From positions 1 through 34,355 of the forward strand of contig NZ_NIBU01000040.1 in assembly GCF_002632485.1 (NCBI RefSeq): DNA of 34,355 bases, read 5' to 3'. Positions 1-8,839 of the stretch are shown in pieces (the stretch's first letter is position 1; each line of letters opens with the position of its first letter). The notes below the pieces were generated by a model, which had not been told where the DNA came from, did no database searches, and was given only the letters and a program-made list of their open reading frames with translations. The stretch is from Xenorhabdus innexi. GTDB taxonomy: Bacteria; Pseudomonadota; Gammaproteobacteria; Enterobacterales; Enterobacteriaceae. The translations under genes were made by a program, and so were the position numbers.

Positions 1-135
1 ATTGACTGCTGGCGCTTTCCACATAAAAAATTAGGGGTATCTGATGGTCATTGAAACGGTGTGCTAATTAACCATAAAACTTAATGGTTTTCAAGCTCGT
101 TTGATGAGGTTATCAAATGCAGAATGTACCACTAG

Positions 136-223
136 GTGCATAGATAACTATGTGACCGGTGATCAGTGACCGGGGTGAGCGAGCACAACCAACAAAGAGT
201 CAGCTTGAAAGACGAAATGTATA
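136..223 (+). repeat. ERIC element, partial copy
   Basis: This stretch matches the right half of the full-length ERIC (enterobacterial repetitive intergenic consensus) found at 33879-34004 when that copy is read in reverse. The shared parts are a 'gcatag-taactatgtgac' block, a 'ggggtgagcgagc' block and the right end 'cttgaaagacga' (204-215) followed by 'tgtata'. A short duplication of 'tgaccgg' with an intervening 'tgatcag' makes the middle longer than usual. It lies downstream of dolP, in what would be the 3' untranslated region of the lpoA-dolP operon. Confidence 0.75.
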
Positions 224-228
224 GAACT

Positions 229-267
229 ACAAGCAAAGCAGCTCTGTTTCGATGCTGCCATGCTTGT
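229..267. repeat. Imperfect hairpin downstream of dolP
   Basis: The arms 'acaagca' (229-235) and 'tgcttgt' (261-267) are exact complements, and an inner 'gcagc/gctgc' pair extends the stem. It lies about 30 bases beyond the dolP stop codon on the minus strand, where a transcript end is expected. There is no clear T run, so this is at best a weak terminator or a 3' stabilising hairpin. Confidence 0.4.
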
Positions 268-298
268 AAAATAACCCGGGGCTAATTTGAGATAGGTA

Positions 299-874
299 TT
301 AATTGAGATAGGTAAATGCGGTGGTTACACGTTTAACGCCATCCGTTTCACTGGCAATTTTCGCCGCATCAGCGCCTTCCTGTCTGGTCACAATTCCGAA
401 TAAAAAGACTTCGCCATTTTCAGACACCACTTTGATATTTGATGATTTCACCGCATCACTGGCCAGAATTTTCGAACGTACTTTCGTGGTCAGCCAGGTA
501 TCTAAAGATGCAGCACCGAGAGAAACGGGATCTCCCTGCCTGACTTCGTTGTAGACGACACTGACCCCTTCAGTTTTCGATGCGATTTGTTTTGCCCGTT
601 CTGCCAGCTGCATATTCGGGCTTTGCCCGGTTAACAGTACCTTACCCTGATAGACTGTTGTGATGATACGGGCCTGAGATTTAATTTGTGGATCTTTGCT
701 GATGGCATTGCTGACACGGGCTTCCAGCGTTGTATCGTCCACCTGCTGCCCAACAGTCCGTGGATCTGTCCCTGCTTTGGTGGCAATTGCGGCAGAGCCT
801 ACGAGAGCTGCCCCAATACACCCCTGTAGCAACATTGTGCTGCAAAATATCAGTAATAGAGAGAATAACCGCAT
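299..874 (-). CDS. dolP: Outer-membrane lipoprotein DolP (YraP), dual BON domain
   Basis: DolP is a lipoprotein anchored in the inner leaflet of the outer membrane. In E. coli it supports envelope integrity, the BAM complex and activation of septal amidases. The 191-residue product has a lipoprotein signal peptide ending in a lipobox LQGC with the acylated cysteine at residue 19. Two BON domains follow, roughly at 46-114 and 124-191, as in the E. coli protein. It is the last gene of the minus-strand run lpoA-yraN-diaA-dolP and starts only 11 bases after diaA, so it is probably co-transcribed. The identification rests on length, lipobox, two BON domains and conserved gene order. Confidence 0.95.
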   Translation of the reverse strand: MRLFSLLLIFCSTMLLQGCIGAALVGSAAIATKAGTDPRTVGQQVDDTTLEARVSNAISKDPQIKSQARIITTVYQGKVLLTGQSPNMQLAERAKQIASKTEGVSVVYNEVRQGDPVSLGAASLDTWLTTKVRSKILASDAVKSSNIKVVSENGEVFLFGIVTRQEGADAAKIASETDGVKRVTTAFTYLN

Positions 875-885
875 TATTTGGCTCC

Positions 886-1476
886 TTAGTCATCCTGATG
901 AGGAAATAAAGTATTGTCGATTAAGTCACACAGACAGTTAATTGTCAGCATATGAACCTCCTGAATTCTGACACTGTGGTGGGAAGGTATACGGATTTCC
1001 ACATCTTGTGGCCCCAATAATCCTGCTAACTCACCGCCATCGAAACCTGTCAGTGCAACAATAGTCATATCGCGGGTAACGGCAGCTTCTACTGCTTTAA
1101 TGATAGTCCGGCTGTTACCATGCGTAGAAATAGCCAGCAGAACATCCCCGGTCTGCCCCAAAGCACGAACCTGTTTAGCGTAGATTTCTTCCGGCTGCCT
1201 ACTGCCAGCGATGGCTGTAATCACGACATTATCAGCATTCAGTGACAATGCTGGCAGACTTGGCCGCTCTGTTTCAAATCTATTTATCATACTGGCGGCA
1301 AAACGCTGCGCTGTCGCGGCGGACCCGCCATTACCACAGCACAGGATCTTGTTGCCATTCAGCAATGATTGAACCAGCATCATGGCAGCACGTGAGATTG
1401 CGTCGGGTAATGCCTCTGCTGCTGCGATTTGTGTTTGAATACTTTCAGTAAAGCAGACTTTAATTCTATCCAGCAC
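886..1476 (-). CDS. diaA: DnaA initiator-associating protein DiaA (SIS domain)
   Basis: DiaA is a cytoplasmic SIS-domain (phosphosugar isomerase-like) protein. In E. coli it forms tetramers that bind DnaA and promote timely initiation at oriC. The 196-residue product has the usual length. It carries the SIS signature, including the glycine-rich [12 protein letters not shown] segment at about residues 46-57 and an [10 protein letters not shown] segment at about 133-142. It lies 38 bases downstream of yraN and 11 bases upstream of dolP on the same strand, as in E. coli. The closely related GmhA (sedoheptulose-7-phosphate isomerase) is the main alternative, but the yraN/dolP context favours DiaA. 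Confidence 0.95.
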   Translation of the reverse strand: MLDRIKVCFTESIQTQIAAAEALPDAISRAAMMLVQSLLNGNKILCCGNGGSAATAQRFAASMINRFETERPSLPALSLNADNVVITAIAGSRQPEEIYAKQVRALGQTGDVLLAISTHGNSRTIIKAVEAAVTRDMTIVALTGFDGGELAGLLGPQDVEIRIPSHHSVRIQEVHMLTINCLCDLIDNTLFPHQDD

Positions 1477-1514
1477 GTTATGACCTATATTATTGATAAT
1501 ATATTTATTGAAAT

Positions 1515-1904
1515 TCAGAACCTATCAGATAGGTTTTCATTTAAATTGAACGCATCTTTCAGCCATTCAAATTTCTGATCGGTAATGGCGCAAACATCAA
1601 AGCGACAGGCCGCAGTATCAAAAGATTCGTGGCGCTGGTAAAGCCAGACTGAAGCCGTATGCAATAATTTTCTGCGTTTGCTCCGGGTAATTGTAGCAAT
1701 GGCATCACCATATTGTGCATTTCGACGGAAACGAACCTCAACGAAAACCCAGACCTGCTTGTCACGCATGATCAGATCGATTTCTCCGCCACGAATTTTC
1801 ACATTCTGTGCGATAAACACAAGCCCCTGCTTTTGCAGAAACTGTTTAACCTGCTGTTCGTAATGGCATCCCTGCGCGTAACGATTATGTTGAGGCTTTT
1901 TCAT
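1515..1904 (-). CDS. yraN: UPF0102 family endonuclease-like protein YraN
   Basis: This is a 129-residue member of UPF0102 (YraN), a family with a restriction-endonuclease-like fold. Its cellular role is not established; a function in DNA processing or recombination is presumed from the fold. The family core is visible: GEIDLIM (residues 40-46, candidate metal ligand D43) followed by FVEVRFR (54-60, E56). The second motif ends in Arg where many nucleases of this fold have Lys. It sits between lpoA (29 bases upstream) and diaA (38 bases downstream), the usual enterobacterial order, so co-transcription with lpoA is likely. Confidence 0.92.
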   Translation of the reverse strand: MKKPQHNRYAQGCHYEQQVKQFLQKQGLVFIAQNVKIRGGEIDLIMRDKQVWVFVEVRFRRNAQYGDAIATITRSKRRKLLHTASVWLYQRHESFDTAACRFDVCAITDQKFEWLKDAFNLNENLSDRF

Positions 1905-1933
1905 CCTGAAATGACCACAAAAGAAAATGTTAT

Positions 1934-3883
1934 TTATCGAACTGACGGTACAGTATCCACATTCTGCCCCGTGCTATTGCCCGTAGCCGGATTATTTGTG
2001 CCGTTATTCAGCGTACTGTCACTATTTCCGGCTGTGTTATTTTCTGTTATCCGGCTCTCCAGCATAATGCGCCCATTGTTGAATTGCATCCACGGTAACT
2101 GGCGGGATATTGTACAGTCAGTTGTGATGGAGAGTTCACCGGATTCCCCATGCATACTGAACCCGCTGGCGTGTTGTAGCTGGACAAAATGATTAGCCAG
2201 CGACCAGGCGTCGATTCCCATTGCGTAGAGGCGCATCAGAGAGTAATCATTCCCGAATTTACCGGCAGCCTGTCTTATCAGCGGAACATTTGCTCCCGTC
2301 AGTAGCGGGATATCGCTGAACTGCATACCATCCATTTCCAGACGGAAATCCGGGCCTGCATCAGCTTTATTACTGCGTGAACTGGCATAAAGCGCTGGTT
2401 TTTTGCGGGAGCTGATTGCCATATCAATCATCGGTTTGATAACGGTCAGTTCCTCAGTTGTCGCAACAATATAAACCGCATCAACCGGGCCGCGTGATGT
2501 GCTGGTGACAGCAATGGACGAATTATTACCGGATGGTGACGTATTAAACTGAGTTTCATCAGCATCAGGATTGCTGACTGAAATTGCTGTTCCTGACATA
2601 CGGATACCGACACCCCGGTTCATGGATTGCCTCATTTCCGTTACTGTACCGAAGGATTGCTGTAATACTTCGGAGCCACCTAATTTCTGCCACTCAGTTG
2701 CAAAGGCATTTGCCACTCTGCTACCTAGTACTGAGCGTGGCACTAATACCAGTGGATGATGTTTCTGCTGTTGCCAGATATGCTGAGCCGCGCTTTTCGC
2801 TTCATCCTCGGGGGACAGGGAGAAGTAACAAAAATTGGGATGAAATTGTGTTGTATCCGGTTTATTCAATGCCAGAATATTTAACGAAGTATTTGTCTGT
2901 ACTAACTGCTCTACCTGAGGTTTCAGTAGTGGGCCGACTATCAGAGTCACGCCGTCCTGCTCTGCCTGTGTCAGCAGCTCGGCCAAAGGCTTGCTGTCGG
3001 TATCATAGATTTTCACTTCTTGATGATTGACAGGAACTGAATTAATGGTGAATTGCCCTGCCGTATCCGTACCTTCGGAGTGTTCAGAATAGTGCTCTGG
3101 GTTGTCAGTATTTGCCATATCCGTTTCAGCCGTATCAACGGCTGTCGCCTGATCGGTTCCCTCGGTACTGGCAGTGGTGCTGGCAACAAGATTAGCATCC
3201 ACAGGGCTATTATCAGCAGCATCAGTAAGCGTTGCAGGTGATTGGCTTACAGACAACTGATTTACTGGTAACTCAGGCTTTGGCAGCCCTTTTTGCGCAT
3301 CCAGAAACCCCTGACGAATCGCGTCACCAAATGCTTTGGCCTGACCGCTCAAAGGCAGGAAAAGCCCGATATTAGTCTGTTGCTCGTTAGTGGCATACAA
3401 CATTTGTTGCAACGGAGAAGGTAAGCTTTGAGCAGCCGGGTTTTCTGGATAGCGAATTTGCCAGTCCCGAATGGCAGAACGAAGTTTTTCCGTGTCCTGC
3501 TTATTGGTCTGATAAGCATTGAGCAAGTCGAGCCAGCCCTGAAGTGTGTATTCATTGGCATTAATTGCCAGTTCGCTGAGTTGCTGGGTGGTGAGATGAG
3601 TCAGCGCCTGCCATGTATCATCAATATTTTTCTGGTGTGCGGCTTCATTTTCCGTGTCTGGTTCCAGAGCAATATAAGCACGGATGACATCCAGAGAAGG
3701 CTGGTTGCCCGCATTATCAATAATCGCCTGATAGCGGTTAATCTCTGCGCTGATCTTGTCTTGTGGCTCAGAAGGTGGTTGCCCTTGTGGTGTAGGCATG
3801 GTACACCCTGCAATAATCATAGTTGTCAGCAATGCTGTGCAGACTAAACCAGTTTTGAAACGCACAAAAATTGAGGGAAGCAT
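1934..3883 (-). CDS. lpoA: Penicillin-binding protein activator LpoA
   Basis: LpoA is an outer-membrane lipoprotein that reaches through the periplasm to activate the peptidoglycan synthase PBP1A. The start at 3883 is chosen because it puts a lipoprotein signal peptide with lipobox IAGC (cysteine 27) at the N-terminus. The longer frame to 4090 would run into rsmI and hide the signal. The 649-residue protein has an N-terminal helical, TPR-like part, an acidic Ser/Thr/Asp-rich linker at roughly residues 215-290, and a C-terminal part with the periplasmic-binding-protein-like fold. It ends in an Asn/Thr/Ser-rich tail of about 35 residues. It is first in the operon and diverges from rsmI across 63 bases. 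Confidence 0.95.
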   Translation of the reverse strand: MLPSIFVRFKTGLVCTALLTTMIIAGCTMPTPQGQPPSEPQDKISAEINRYQAIIDNAGNQPSLDVIRAYIALEPDTENEAAHQKNIDDTWQALTHLTTQQLSELAINANEYTLQGWLDLLNAYQTNKQDTEKLRSAIRDWQIRYPENPAAQSLPSPLQQMLYATNEQQTNIGLFLPLSGQAKAFGDAIRQGFLDAQKGLPKPELPVNQLSVSQSPATLTDAADNSPVDANLVASTTASTEGTDQATAVDTAETDMANTDNPEHYSEHSEGTDTAGQFTINSVPVNHQEVKIYDTDSKPLAELLTQAEQDGVTLIVGPLLKPQVEQLVQTNTSLNILALNKPDTTQFHPNFCYFSLSPEDEAKSAAQHIWQQQKHHPLVLVPRSVLGSRVANAFATEWQKLGGSEVLQQSFGTVTEMRQSMNRGVGIRMSGTAISVSNPDADETQFNTSPSGNNSSIAVTSTSRGPVDAVYIVATTEELTVIKPMIDMAISSRKKPALYASSRSNKADAGPDFRLEMDGMQFSDIPLLTGANVPLIRQAAGKFGNDYSLMRLYAMGIDAWSLANHFVQLQHASGFSMHGESGELSITTDCTISRQLPWMQFNNGRIMLESRITENNTAGNSDSTLNNGTNNPATGNSTGQNVDTVPSVR

Positions 3884-3946
3884 ACTGTATCCAGTGATGT
3901 TTTTTTCAAAGATGCTCAATTTTAAATCGGTCATTCGGATGAAACA

Positions 3947-4813
3947 ATGAATCAAACCAATCGAGCAGTGGTTACGACATCTACGCTGTATGTTGTGCCA
4001 ACCCCTATCGGAAATCTGGGGGATATCACTCAGCGTGCACTTGAAGTTCTTAAACATGTCGATCTGATTGCTGCCGAAGATACGCGACATACCGGCCTGT
4101 TACTTCAACATTTTGCCATTAATGCGCGCATGTTCGCACTTCATGATCATAATGAACAGCAGAAAGCAGATCAATTGATTGCGAAATTACAACAGGGTTT
4201 AAGTATTGCACTTGTGTCAGATGCCGGAACGCCGTTAATCAATGATCCGGGTTATCACCTTGTTCGCCGTTGTCGTGAAGCCGGTATTAATGTTGTTCCG
4301 CTACCGGGGCCTTGTGCGGCAATTACGGCGCTATCTGCCGCCGGTCTGCCTTCCGATCGTTTTTGCTATGAAGGTTTTCTGCCTGCCAAAAGTAAAGGTC
4401 GTCAGGATGTGTTGCGTGATTTGGCTCAGGAAGTGCGGACAATTATTTTCTATGAATCCACGCATCGTTTGCTGGACAGTTTAGAAGATATCGTTGAAGT
4501 CTGGGGAGCAGATCGCTATGTAGTGTTGGCGCGAGAGCTGACGAAAACATGGGAATCTATTCAGGGAATGCCTGCGGGAGAATTACTGGCGTGGATCAGG
4601 GAAGATGAAACCCGTCGGCGGGGAGAAATGGTGCTGATTGTTGAGGGATATCACAAACCCGCAGATGACAGCCTCCCGCCGGAAGCCTTACGGACACTGG
4701 CATTACTGCAAAAAGAACTGCCGTTGAAGAAAGCAGCAGCTTTGGCCGCAGAGATCCACGGGGTGAAGAAAAATGCCCTGTATCGCTATGCGCTTGAGCA
4801 GAACGAAGCTTGA
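3947..4813 (+). CDS. rsmI: 16S rRNA 2'-O-ribose C1402 methyltransferase RsmI
   Basis: RsmI uses S-adenosylmethionine to methylate the ribose of C1402 in 16S rRNA, in the decoding centre. The 288-residue product shows the family blocks of the tetrapyrrole-methylase fold. These are [11 protein letters not shown] near the N-terminus, [22 protein letters not shown] and [18 protein letters not shown]. It diverges from lpoA and precedes rnpB. Its final codons and TGA stop (4805-4813) run into the conserved right end of an ERIC repeat that begins at about 4807, so the extreme C-terminus may have been altered by that insertion. Confidence 0.96.
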   Translation: MNQTNRAVVTTSTLYVVPTPIGNLGDITQRALEVLKHVDLIAAEDTRHTGLLLQHFAINARMFALHDHNEQQKADQLIAKLQQGLSIALVSDAGTPLINDPGYHLVRRCREAGINVVPLPGPCAAITALSAAGLPSDRFCYEGFLPAKSKGRQDVLRDLAQEVRTIIFYESTHRLLDSLEDIVEVWGADRYVVLARELTKTWESIQGMPAGELLAWIREDETRRRGEMVLIVEGYHKPADDSLPPEALRTLALLQKELPLKKAAALAAEIHGVKKNALYRYALEQNEA

Positions 4814-4829
4814 AAGACGAAAGGTATAT
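4807..4829 (+). repeat. ERIC right-end fragment overlapping the rsmI stop
   Basis: The 12-base block 'cttgaaagacga' (4809-4820) and the flanking bases match the right ends of the ERIC copies at 204, 10269 and 33886 (the last on the minus strand). Only about 22 bases are present. It supplies the TGA of rsmI and lies just upstream of the rnpB promoter. Confidence 0.55.
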
Positions 4830-4849
4830 ACATCAGGGGATAAACCCCT

Positions 4850-4855
4850 TATAAT
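4850..4855 (+). promoter_or_regulatory. rnpB promoter -10 element
   Basis: A perfect TATAAT lies about 7 bases upstream of the expected 5' end of RNase P RNA. It is followed by a GC-rich discriminator (ccgcgcc), typical of stable RNA promoters under stringent control. No convincing -35 hexamer is visible 17 bases upstream. A small 'agggg/cccct' dyad (4836-4849) occupies the spacer. Confidence 0.7.
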
Positions 4856-4861
4856 CCGCGC

Positions 4862-5246
<385 letters not shown>

Positions 5247-5250
5247 ATTC

Positions 5251-5290
5251 AGCCCTATAAAGCATCTGCTTTATAGGGCTTCTTCTTTTT
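5251..5290 (+). terminator. Intrinsic terminator of rnpB
   Basis: A perfect 14-base-pair stem (5251-5264 with 5267-5280) is followed by the T-rich tail tcttcttttt. It begins 5 bases after the rnpB sequence and ends just before the 3' end of the convergent yhaK gene. Confidence 0.9.
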
Positions 5291-5292
5291 AG

Positions 5293-6015
5293 TCAGAAAG
5301 ATTGATCTTCCAAATCGATTAGCAGCCCCTGAAATGCAGAAGCTGCCCGCAGATTTAGTTGCGTTTCATCCTGAATAAATATTCCATCCCCACACCTGAT
5401 ACTGGCATGAGTCGGATTACCGGTCTGGCTATCTGCGTTAATTTCAGCGTTACCGCTGACAGATTGCAGGTAAGCATGTTTCCCCTGCAAAGACACAGTA
5501 TGAACCTCACCCGCCTGTAGCATCAGGTAGCTTATCCATACTGATTGCCGCAGATGCATACTGTTTTTCCCGGTGGCAGGCGAAGCCAGCAATGTCAGTG
5601 GCTGAGTAGATAATTTTCTGCGTTGTACTGATTGCGGAGCCAGATGCGGTTTGGCATCAAGCCAGATTTGCAGACGATGCAGCGGATTTTTCTTACTGAG
5701 ATTATGCTCACTGTAGCGTAGATCCTGACGGGCGGAAAATAGCAGGCAGTCACCCTGATGAGCCTGAATGTAATTTCCTGCACTATCACGGTATTCTGCT
5801 TCACCCTGTAGAATAATATTCAGGATATCGACATGAGGATACGCTTTTGGCTTGAGTTCTGCTTGCGGAGCCAATATTTCCTGATTAAGTACGCGTAGTG
5901 CCCCGTAGTTCAAAAAATTTGGGTCAAAATAGTGACCGAATGAAAAAGTATACTGCGCTTTTAACCAACCGTAATCGGCTTTTCCGCATTGATTTGCTGT
6001 TCTGGTTATTATCAT
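5293..6015 (-). CDS. yhaK: Pirin-family bicupin protein YhaK
   Basis: YhaK is a cytosolic bicupin related to pirin. In E. coli it responds to redox or nitrosative conditions and its catalytic role is uncertain. The start at 6015 is supported by AAGGAG (6025-6030) and by the N-terminus MIITRTANQCGKADYGWLKA, which matches the E. coli protein. The frame upstream to 6051 is not needed. The 240-residue product carries the pirin-like TFSFGHYFDP segment at residues 23-32 and two cupin halves, including PHVDILNIILQGEAEYRDS in the first. It diverges from the regulator yhaJ across 127 bases, so control by YhaJ is plausible but not shown. Confidence 0.93.
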   Translation of the reverse strand: MIITRTANQCGKADYGWLKAQYTFSFGHYFDPNFLNYGALRVLNQEILAPQAELKPKAYPHVDILNIILQGEAEYRDSAGNYIQAHQGDCLLFSARQDLRYSEHNLSKKNPLHRLQIWLDAKPHLAPQSVQRRKLSTQPLTLLASPATGKNSMHLRQSVWISYLMLQAGEVHTVSLQGKHAYLQSVSGNAEINADSQTGNPTHASIRCGDGIFIQDETQLNLRAASAFQGLLIDLEDQSF

Positions 6016-6142
6016 GAGTATGTTCTCCTTGCCACACACCGTTAGCCTCAATCTTAATTATCTGGACGTTGAAATGTTAGCCAGTTAATCTGCTCCCTAT
6101 ATTCAAATTTACTGACTGAGAACTTGTGGGTAACGGAAATAT

Positions 6143-7033
6143 ATGGGTAAAGAACGAGCATTAACATTGGAATCCCTGCGGGTTATGGATGCAATAGAAC
6201 GTCGGGGAAGTTTTGCAGCCGCAGCGGATGAGTTGGGAAGAGTACCTTCTGCATTAAGTTATACGATGCAGAAACTGGAAGAAGAACTGGATGTTGTGCT
6301 GTTTGACCGCTCCGGGCATCGTACAAAATTTACCAATGTTGGCCGGATGTTGCTCGACAGAGGCCGTGTTCTGCTTGAAGCTGCGGATAAATTGACGGCA
6401 GATGCACAGGCACTCGCCCGTGGCTGGGAAACCCATTTAATTATCGTCTGTGAAGCCCTGTTTCCCGTTGAATCTCTCTTTCCCCTTGTGGACAGGCTGG
6501 CGAATAAATCGAATACTCAGCTTTCATTAGTGACAGAAGTGTTAGCAGGGGCTTGGGAACGCTTGGAAAACGGCTATGCAGATATTGTAATTGCACCGGA
6601 TCTTCATTTCAGGGCATCAGCGGAAACTAATTCACGCCCCCTTTACTCCATCAAAAATGTTTATGTTGCCAGTGTGGATCACCCGATTCACCATGAACCG
6701 GAACCTTTATCTGATGCCACACGGGTTAAATACCGCGGGATAGCAGTCGCAGATACAGCAAGAGAACGCCCGGTTCTGACCGTTCAGTTGTTGGATAAAC
6801 AGCCCCGGTTAACGGTCAGTTCATTGGAGGATAAACATCGTGCTCTGTTGGCTGGTCTGGGCGTGGCAACAATGCCGTATCCGATGGTTGAAAAAGATAT
6901 TTCAGAAGGTCGTCTGCGGGTTGTTGGTTCTGAATATATCCATGAAACCAACATTATTATGGCGTGGAGACGTGATCGGATGGGAGAAGCTAAGGCGTGG
7001 TGTCTGCGGGAAATTCCTAAATTATTTAAGTAG
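6143..7033 (+). CDS. yhaJ: LysR-family transcriptional regulator YhaJ
   Basis: This is a 296-residue LysR-type regulator. An N-terminal winged helix-turn-helix (about residues 5-64, with GSFAAAADELGRVPSALSYT) is followed by a substrate-binding domain. Sequence and neighbourhood match E. coli YhaJ, which controls yqjF and responds to nitrotoluene breakdown products. Here yqjF is the convergent neighbour downstream and yhaK the divergent neighbour upstream, so the regulon seems to be kept together. LysR proteins usually repress themselves from the divergent intergenic region, which fits the layout. A strong terminator follows at 7044. Confidence 0.95.
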   Translation: MGKERALTLESLRVMDAIERRGSFAAAADELGRVPSALSYTMQKLEEELDVVLFDRSGHRTKFTNVGRMLLDRGRVLLEAADKLTADAQALARGWETHLIIVCEALFPVESLFPLVDRLANKSNTQLSLVTEVLAGAWERLENGYADIVIAPDLHFRASAETNSRPLYSIKNVYVASVDHPIHHEPEPLSDATRVKYRGIAVADTARERPVLTVQLLDKQPRLTVSSLEDKHRALLAGLGVATMPYPMVEKDISEGRLRVVGSEYIHETNIIMAWRRDRMGEAKAWCLREIPKLFK

Positions 7034-7043
7034 CTATTATCAG

Positions 7044-7067
7044 AAAGCCCCTACTCAGGGGCTTTGT
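7044..7067. terminator. Bidirectional terminator between yhaJ and yqjF
   Basis: The arms 'aaagcccct' (7044-7052) and 'aggggcttt' (7057-7065) pair perfectly around a 4-base loop. A short T run follows on the plus strand and an A run precedes it. It lies between the 3' ends of convergent genes and can serve both. Confidence 0.85.
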
Positions 7068-7098
7068 CGTAGTGCGGGTTTTGGCTAATATCAGAAAA

Positions 7099-7494
7099 TT
7101 ACCAATTCTTCTTTAATATACGGTCAATACTGAATTTTCCCGGTCCCATAATAGCCAGCAACAGATAACCTGCACCGATGGCAAAGTTTTTCAGGAACAT
7201 CGTCTGGTTCATATCGTCTGAAAAATCATAGTGGAACAGTAGTGCGGTCAGGATGCAGAAAATAAAGCTAAATACTGCTGTAGTACGGGTCAGCAGGCCT
7301 AATATAATGGCAATACCGCCCCCGAGTTCAAGTAAGATAGTCAGTGGCAGTAAAATTCCGGGTACGTTCATCGCTTCCATGAATTCTTGTGTGCCTGCAT
7401 AAGCACTGCCTAATTTCCCATAACCTGCAACAATAAACAGCACAGATATTAAAATACGTGCGACTAATAAACCACTATCTTCAAATTTTTTCAT
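7099..7494 (-). CDS. yqjF: DoxX-family inner-membrane protein YqjF
   Basis: This is a 131-residue DoxX-family membrane protein with four predicted transmembrane segments. It aligns along its whole length with E. coli YqjF: the start MKKFEDSGLLVARIL, a central LLELGGGIAIILGLLTRTTA and the end GPGKFSIDRILKKNW. DoxX proteins are linked to redox or quinone processes, but the function of YqjF itself is unclear. In E. coli the gene is induced by aromatic nitro-compound metabolites through YhaJ, the regulator encoded next door. A gap of 207 bases separates it from yqjK, so it may have its own promoter. Confidence 0.93.
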   Translation of the reverse strand: MKKFEDSGLLVARILISVLFIVAGYGKLGSAYAGTQEFMEAMNVPGILLPLTILLELGGGIAIILGLLTRTTAVFSFIFCILTALLFHYDFSDDMNQTMFLKNFAIGAGYLLLAIMGPGKFSIDRILKKNW

Positions 7495-7701
7495 GAATCT
7501 CTCCAGCCGTATGTTCTAAAAAGTATAGTTAACTTCATCATTTATTGATGGTATTTTTTGATGGAGAGTATTCTAAGGAGAGGTGTTATCGGTTGATAGT
7601 AAGGAATATTAACAATTTACTACAATTTTTTTGAATGAATACCTCAATATACGTAAAGAGATTTGAAAAAGAATAATCCAGTAGTAATCGGGTAAATAGC
7701 A

Positions 7702-7995
7702 TTAACGCCTGTTGATGATCATGCGGGCAGTATTGATGAGTTTCCACATACCAAGCAGACGAAGCGACCAGCGATAAAGTTTTTTGGGATGGCGGATACC
7801 ATAGAACAGTAATATGCCACTGCCGAGAGCAAAATAAGGCCGGAAAGAGAGTAGTGTCTGCCAGCTTTGATCGTAAGAGCGAGTTATGGTGAGCCAACGT
7901 TGACCATACTCGGAAAGAGACTTCCGCTGTAGCTGAATTTGTTGCAGTAGTACCTGTTTTCGCTGTTCTCTTTGCAGACGTCGCGACTTATTCAT
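7702..7995 (-). CDS. yqjK: YqjK-family small membrane protein
   Basis: This 97-residue protein matches E. coli YqjK in length, in its basic N-terminus (RRLQREQRKQVLL), and in an SLSEYGQRWL to RPYFALGSGI core with one hydrophobic segment at about residues 52-66, followed by the motif GIRHP. The start at 7995 overlaps the last 8 bases of yqjE, so translational coupling is likely. The open frame extends upstream to 8094, but that part is only the reading-frame shadow of yqjE. No biochemical function is known. In enterobacteria it is part of the stationary-phase yqjCDEK cluster. Confidence 0.85.
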   Translation of the reverse strand: MNKSRRLQREQRKQVLLQQIQLQRKSLSEYGQRWLTITRSYDQSWQTLLSFRPYFALGSGILLFYGIRHPKKLYRWSLRLLGMWKLINTARMIINRR

Positions 7996-8386
7996 GGTCA
8001 TTCTCCAACATATTACGATCGATTCTGAGTTGCTCACGGGTAGCATTAAAAAAAGCCAGACGGCGGGATTTCCTGATAGTCCAAATCGTGCCAAGCACGG
8101 CGAGAAGCAGCAAAGTTCCTGCGGCAGTGGCGATAATGGTTATCCGGTAGACCGGGTCAACGGTCAGAAAAACCAGTATCAACAAACAGATTATGCCAAG
8201 GGCTGCGAATAACAGCGTGAACCCTACCAGCAACAGTAATCTCACCAGCGTGGCGGCTCCCTCTTCCAGCTCAATTGCTGCAAGCTGAACTCGGGTTTCA
8301 ACCATGCCGATAATCAGAGTTGCCACTCGCCGTAAGGTATTAAATATTCCTTTCCCCGGGCCTTGTGAATGGGGTAATTGCGTCAT
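7988..8386 (-). CDS. yqjE: YqjE inner-membrane protein (DUF1469, holin-like)
   Basis: YqjE is a 132-residue DUF1469 protein with two central transmembrane segments (roughly residues 47-71 and 81-104). A cytoplasmic N-terminus carries SQGPGKG and a charged C-terminus follows. The start at 8386 is chosen because it is one base after the yqjD stop codon (TGA-T-ATG) and gives the N-terminus seen in E. coli. The longer frame into yqjD is rejected. It overlaps yqjK by 8 bases. Its function is not known. The tight packing yqjD-yqjE-yqjK implies a single stationary-phase envelope operon. Confidence 0.88.
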   Translation of the reverse strand: MTQLPHSQGPGKGIFNTLRRVATLIIGMVETRVQLAAIELEEGAATLVRLLLLVGFTLLFAALGIICLLILVFLTVDPVYRITIIATAAGTLLLLAVLGTIWTIRKSRRLAFFNATREQLRIDRNMLENDHE

Positions 8387-8387
8387 A

Positions 8388-8693
8388 TCAGCGTCTTGCC
8401 AGTAATACACCCAGAACGATACCTACTGCTGCACCGATCCCGATACCAGTCCAGGGATTATCGCGGACATAACTATCAGCACGACCCGCTATTTCTTTGG
8501 TCTGGCCTGTAAGTTTATCCCCGGCATCACTGATAACTGTGCGGGCATCTTTCAACATTTTCTCTGCTTTATTACGGATTTTTTCCAGCTCAGCTTTGGA
8601 TTGATCACCAGAACTATTGAGAACTTCTTCCAGAGTATCTGCAAGGGATTGTAATTCAGCACGTAATTCTTCAGAGTTTTTCTTCTGTGGCAT
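8388..8693 (-). CDS. yqjD: Ribosome-associating membrane protein YqjD (DUF883)
   Basis: This is a 101-residue member of the ElaB/YqjD/YgaM (DUF883) family. The first 70 residues are a charged helical domain. The C-terminal stretch, ending GIGIGAAVGIVLGVLLARR, is a tail anchor in the inner membrane. In E. coli, YqjD binds 70S and 100S ribosomes at the membrane in stationary phase and is under RpoS control. A good ribosome-binding site (GAGGAG, about 8 bases ahead) supports the start. It is first in the yqjD-yqjE-yqjK operon. The E. coli neighbours yqjC and mzrA are not found in the 213 bases between it and yqjA. Confidence 0.92.
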   Translation of the reverse strand: MPQKKNSEELRAELQSLADTLEEVLNSSGDQSKAELEKIRNKAEKMLKDARTVISDAGDKLTGQTKEIAGRADSYVRDNPWTGIGIGAAVGIVLGVLLARR

Positions 8694-8767
8694 GGAACTC
8701 TCCTCATTTATATATACGGTGAATAAATTTCTACCATAGACGGTTTTACAAGGATTTTAAAGGAGTA

Positions 8768-8839
8768 ATGATGAAAAATTATCACATGGTGCGACAGATT
8801 AATCCTAAATATGCGGCGGTGACTGTAGCGCAGCGTTGA
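8768..8839 (+). CDS. Candidate 24-residue small ORF
   Basis: A short frame beginning ATGATG is preceded by AAGGAG (8759-8764). Spacing suits the second ATG (8771), which would give the peptide MKNYHMVRQINPKYAAVTVAQ plus Arg. It lies antisense between yqjD and yqjA, in the interval where mzrA/yqjC stand in E. coli. The strong ribosome-binding site is the only positive evidence. I do not recognise the peptide. Confidence 0.25.
   Translation: MMKNYHMVRQINPKYAAVTVAQR

Noticed and set aside
1713-3030. Plus-strand frames opposite yraN and lpoA (159 and 148 codons).
   Set aside because: They are antisense shadows of well-supported genes, match no family and have no ribosome-binding sites.
3884-4090. 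A 69-residue N-terminal extension of LpoA.
   Set aside because: It would overlap rsmI and bury the lipoprotein signal peptide that begins at 3883.
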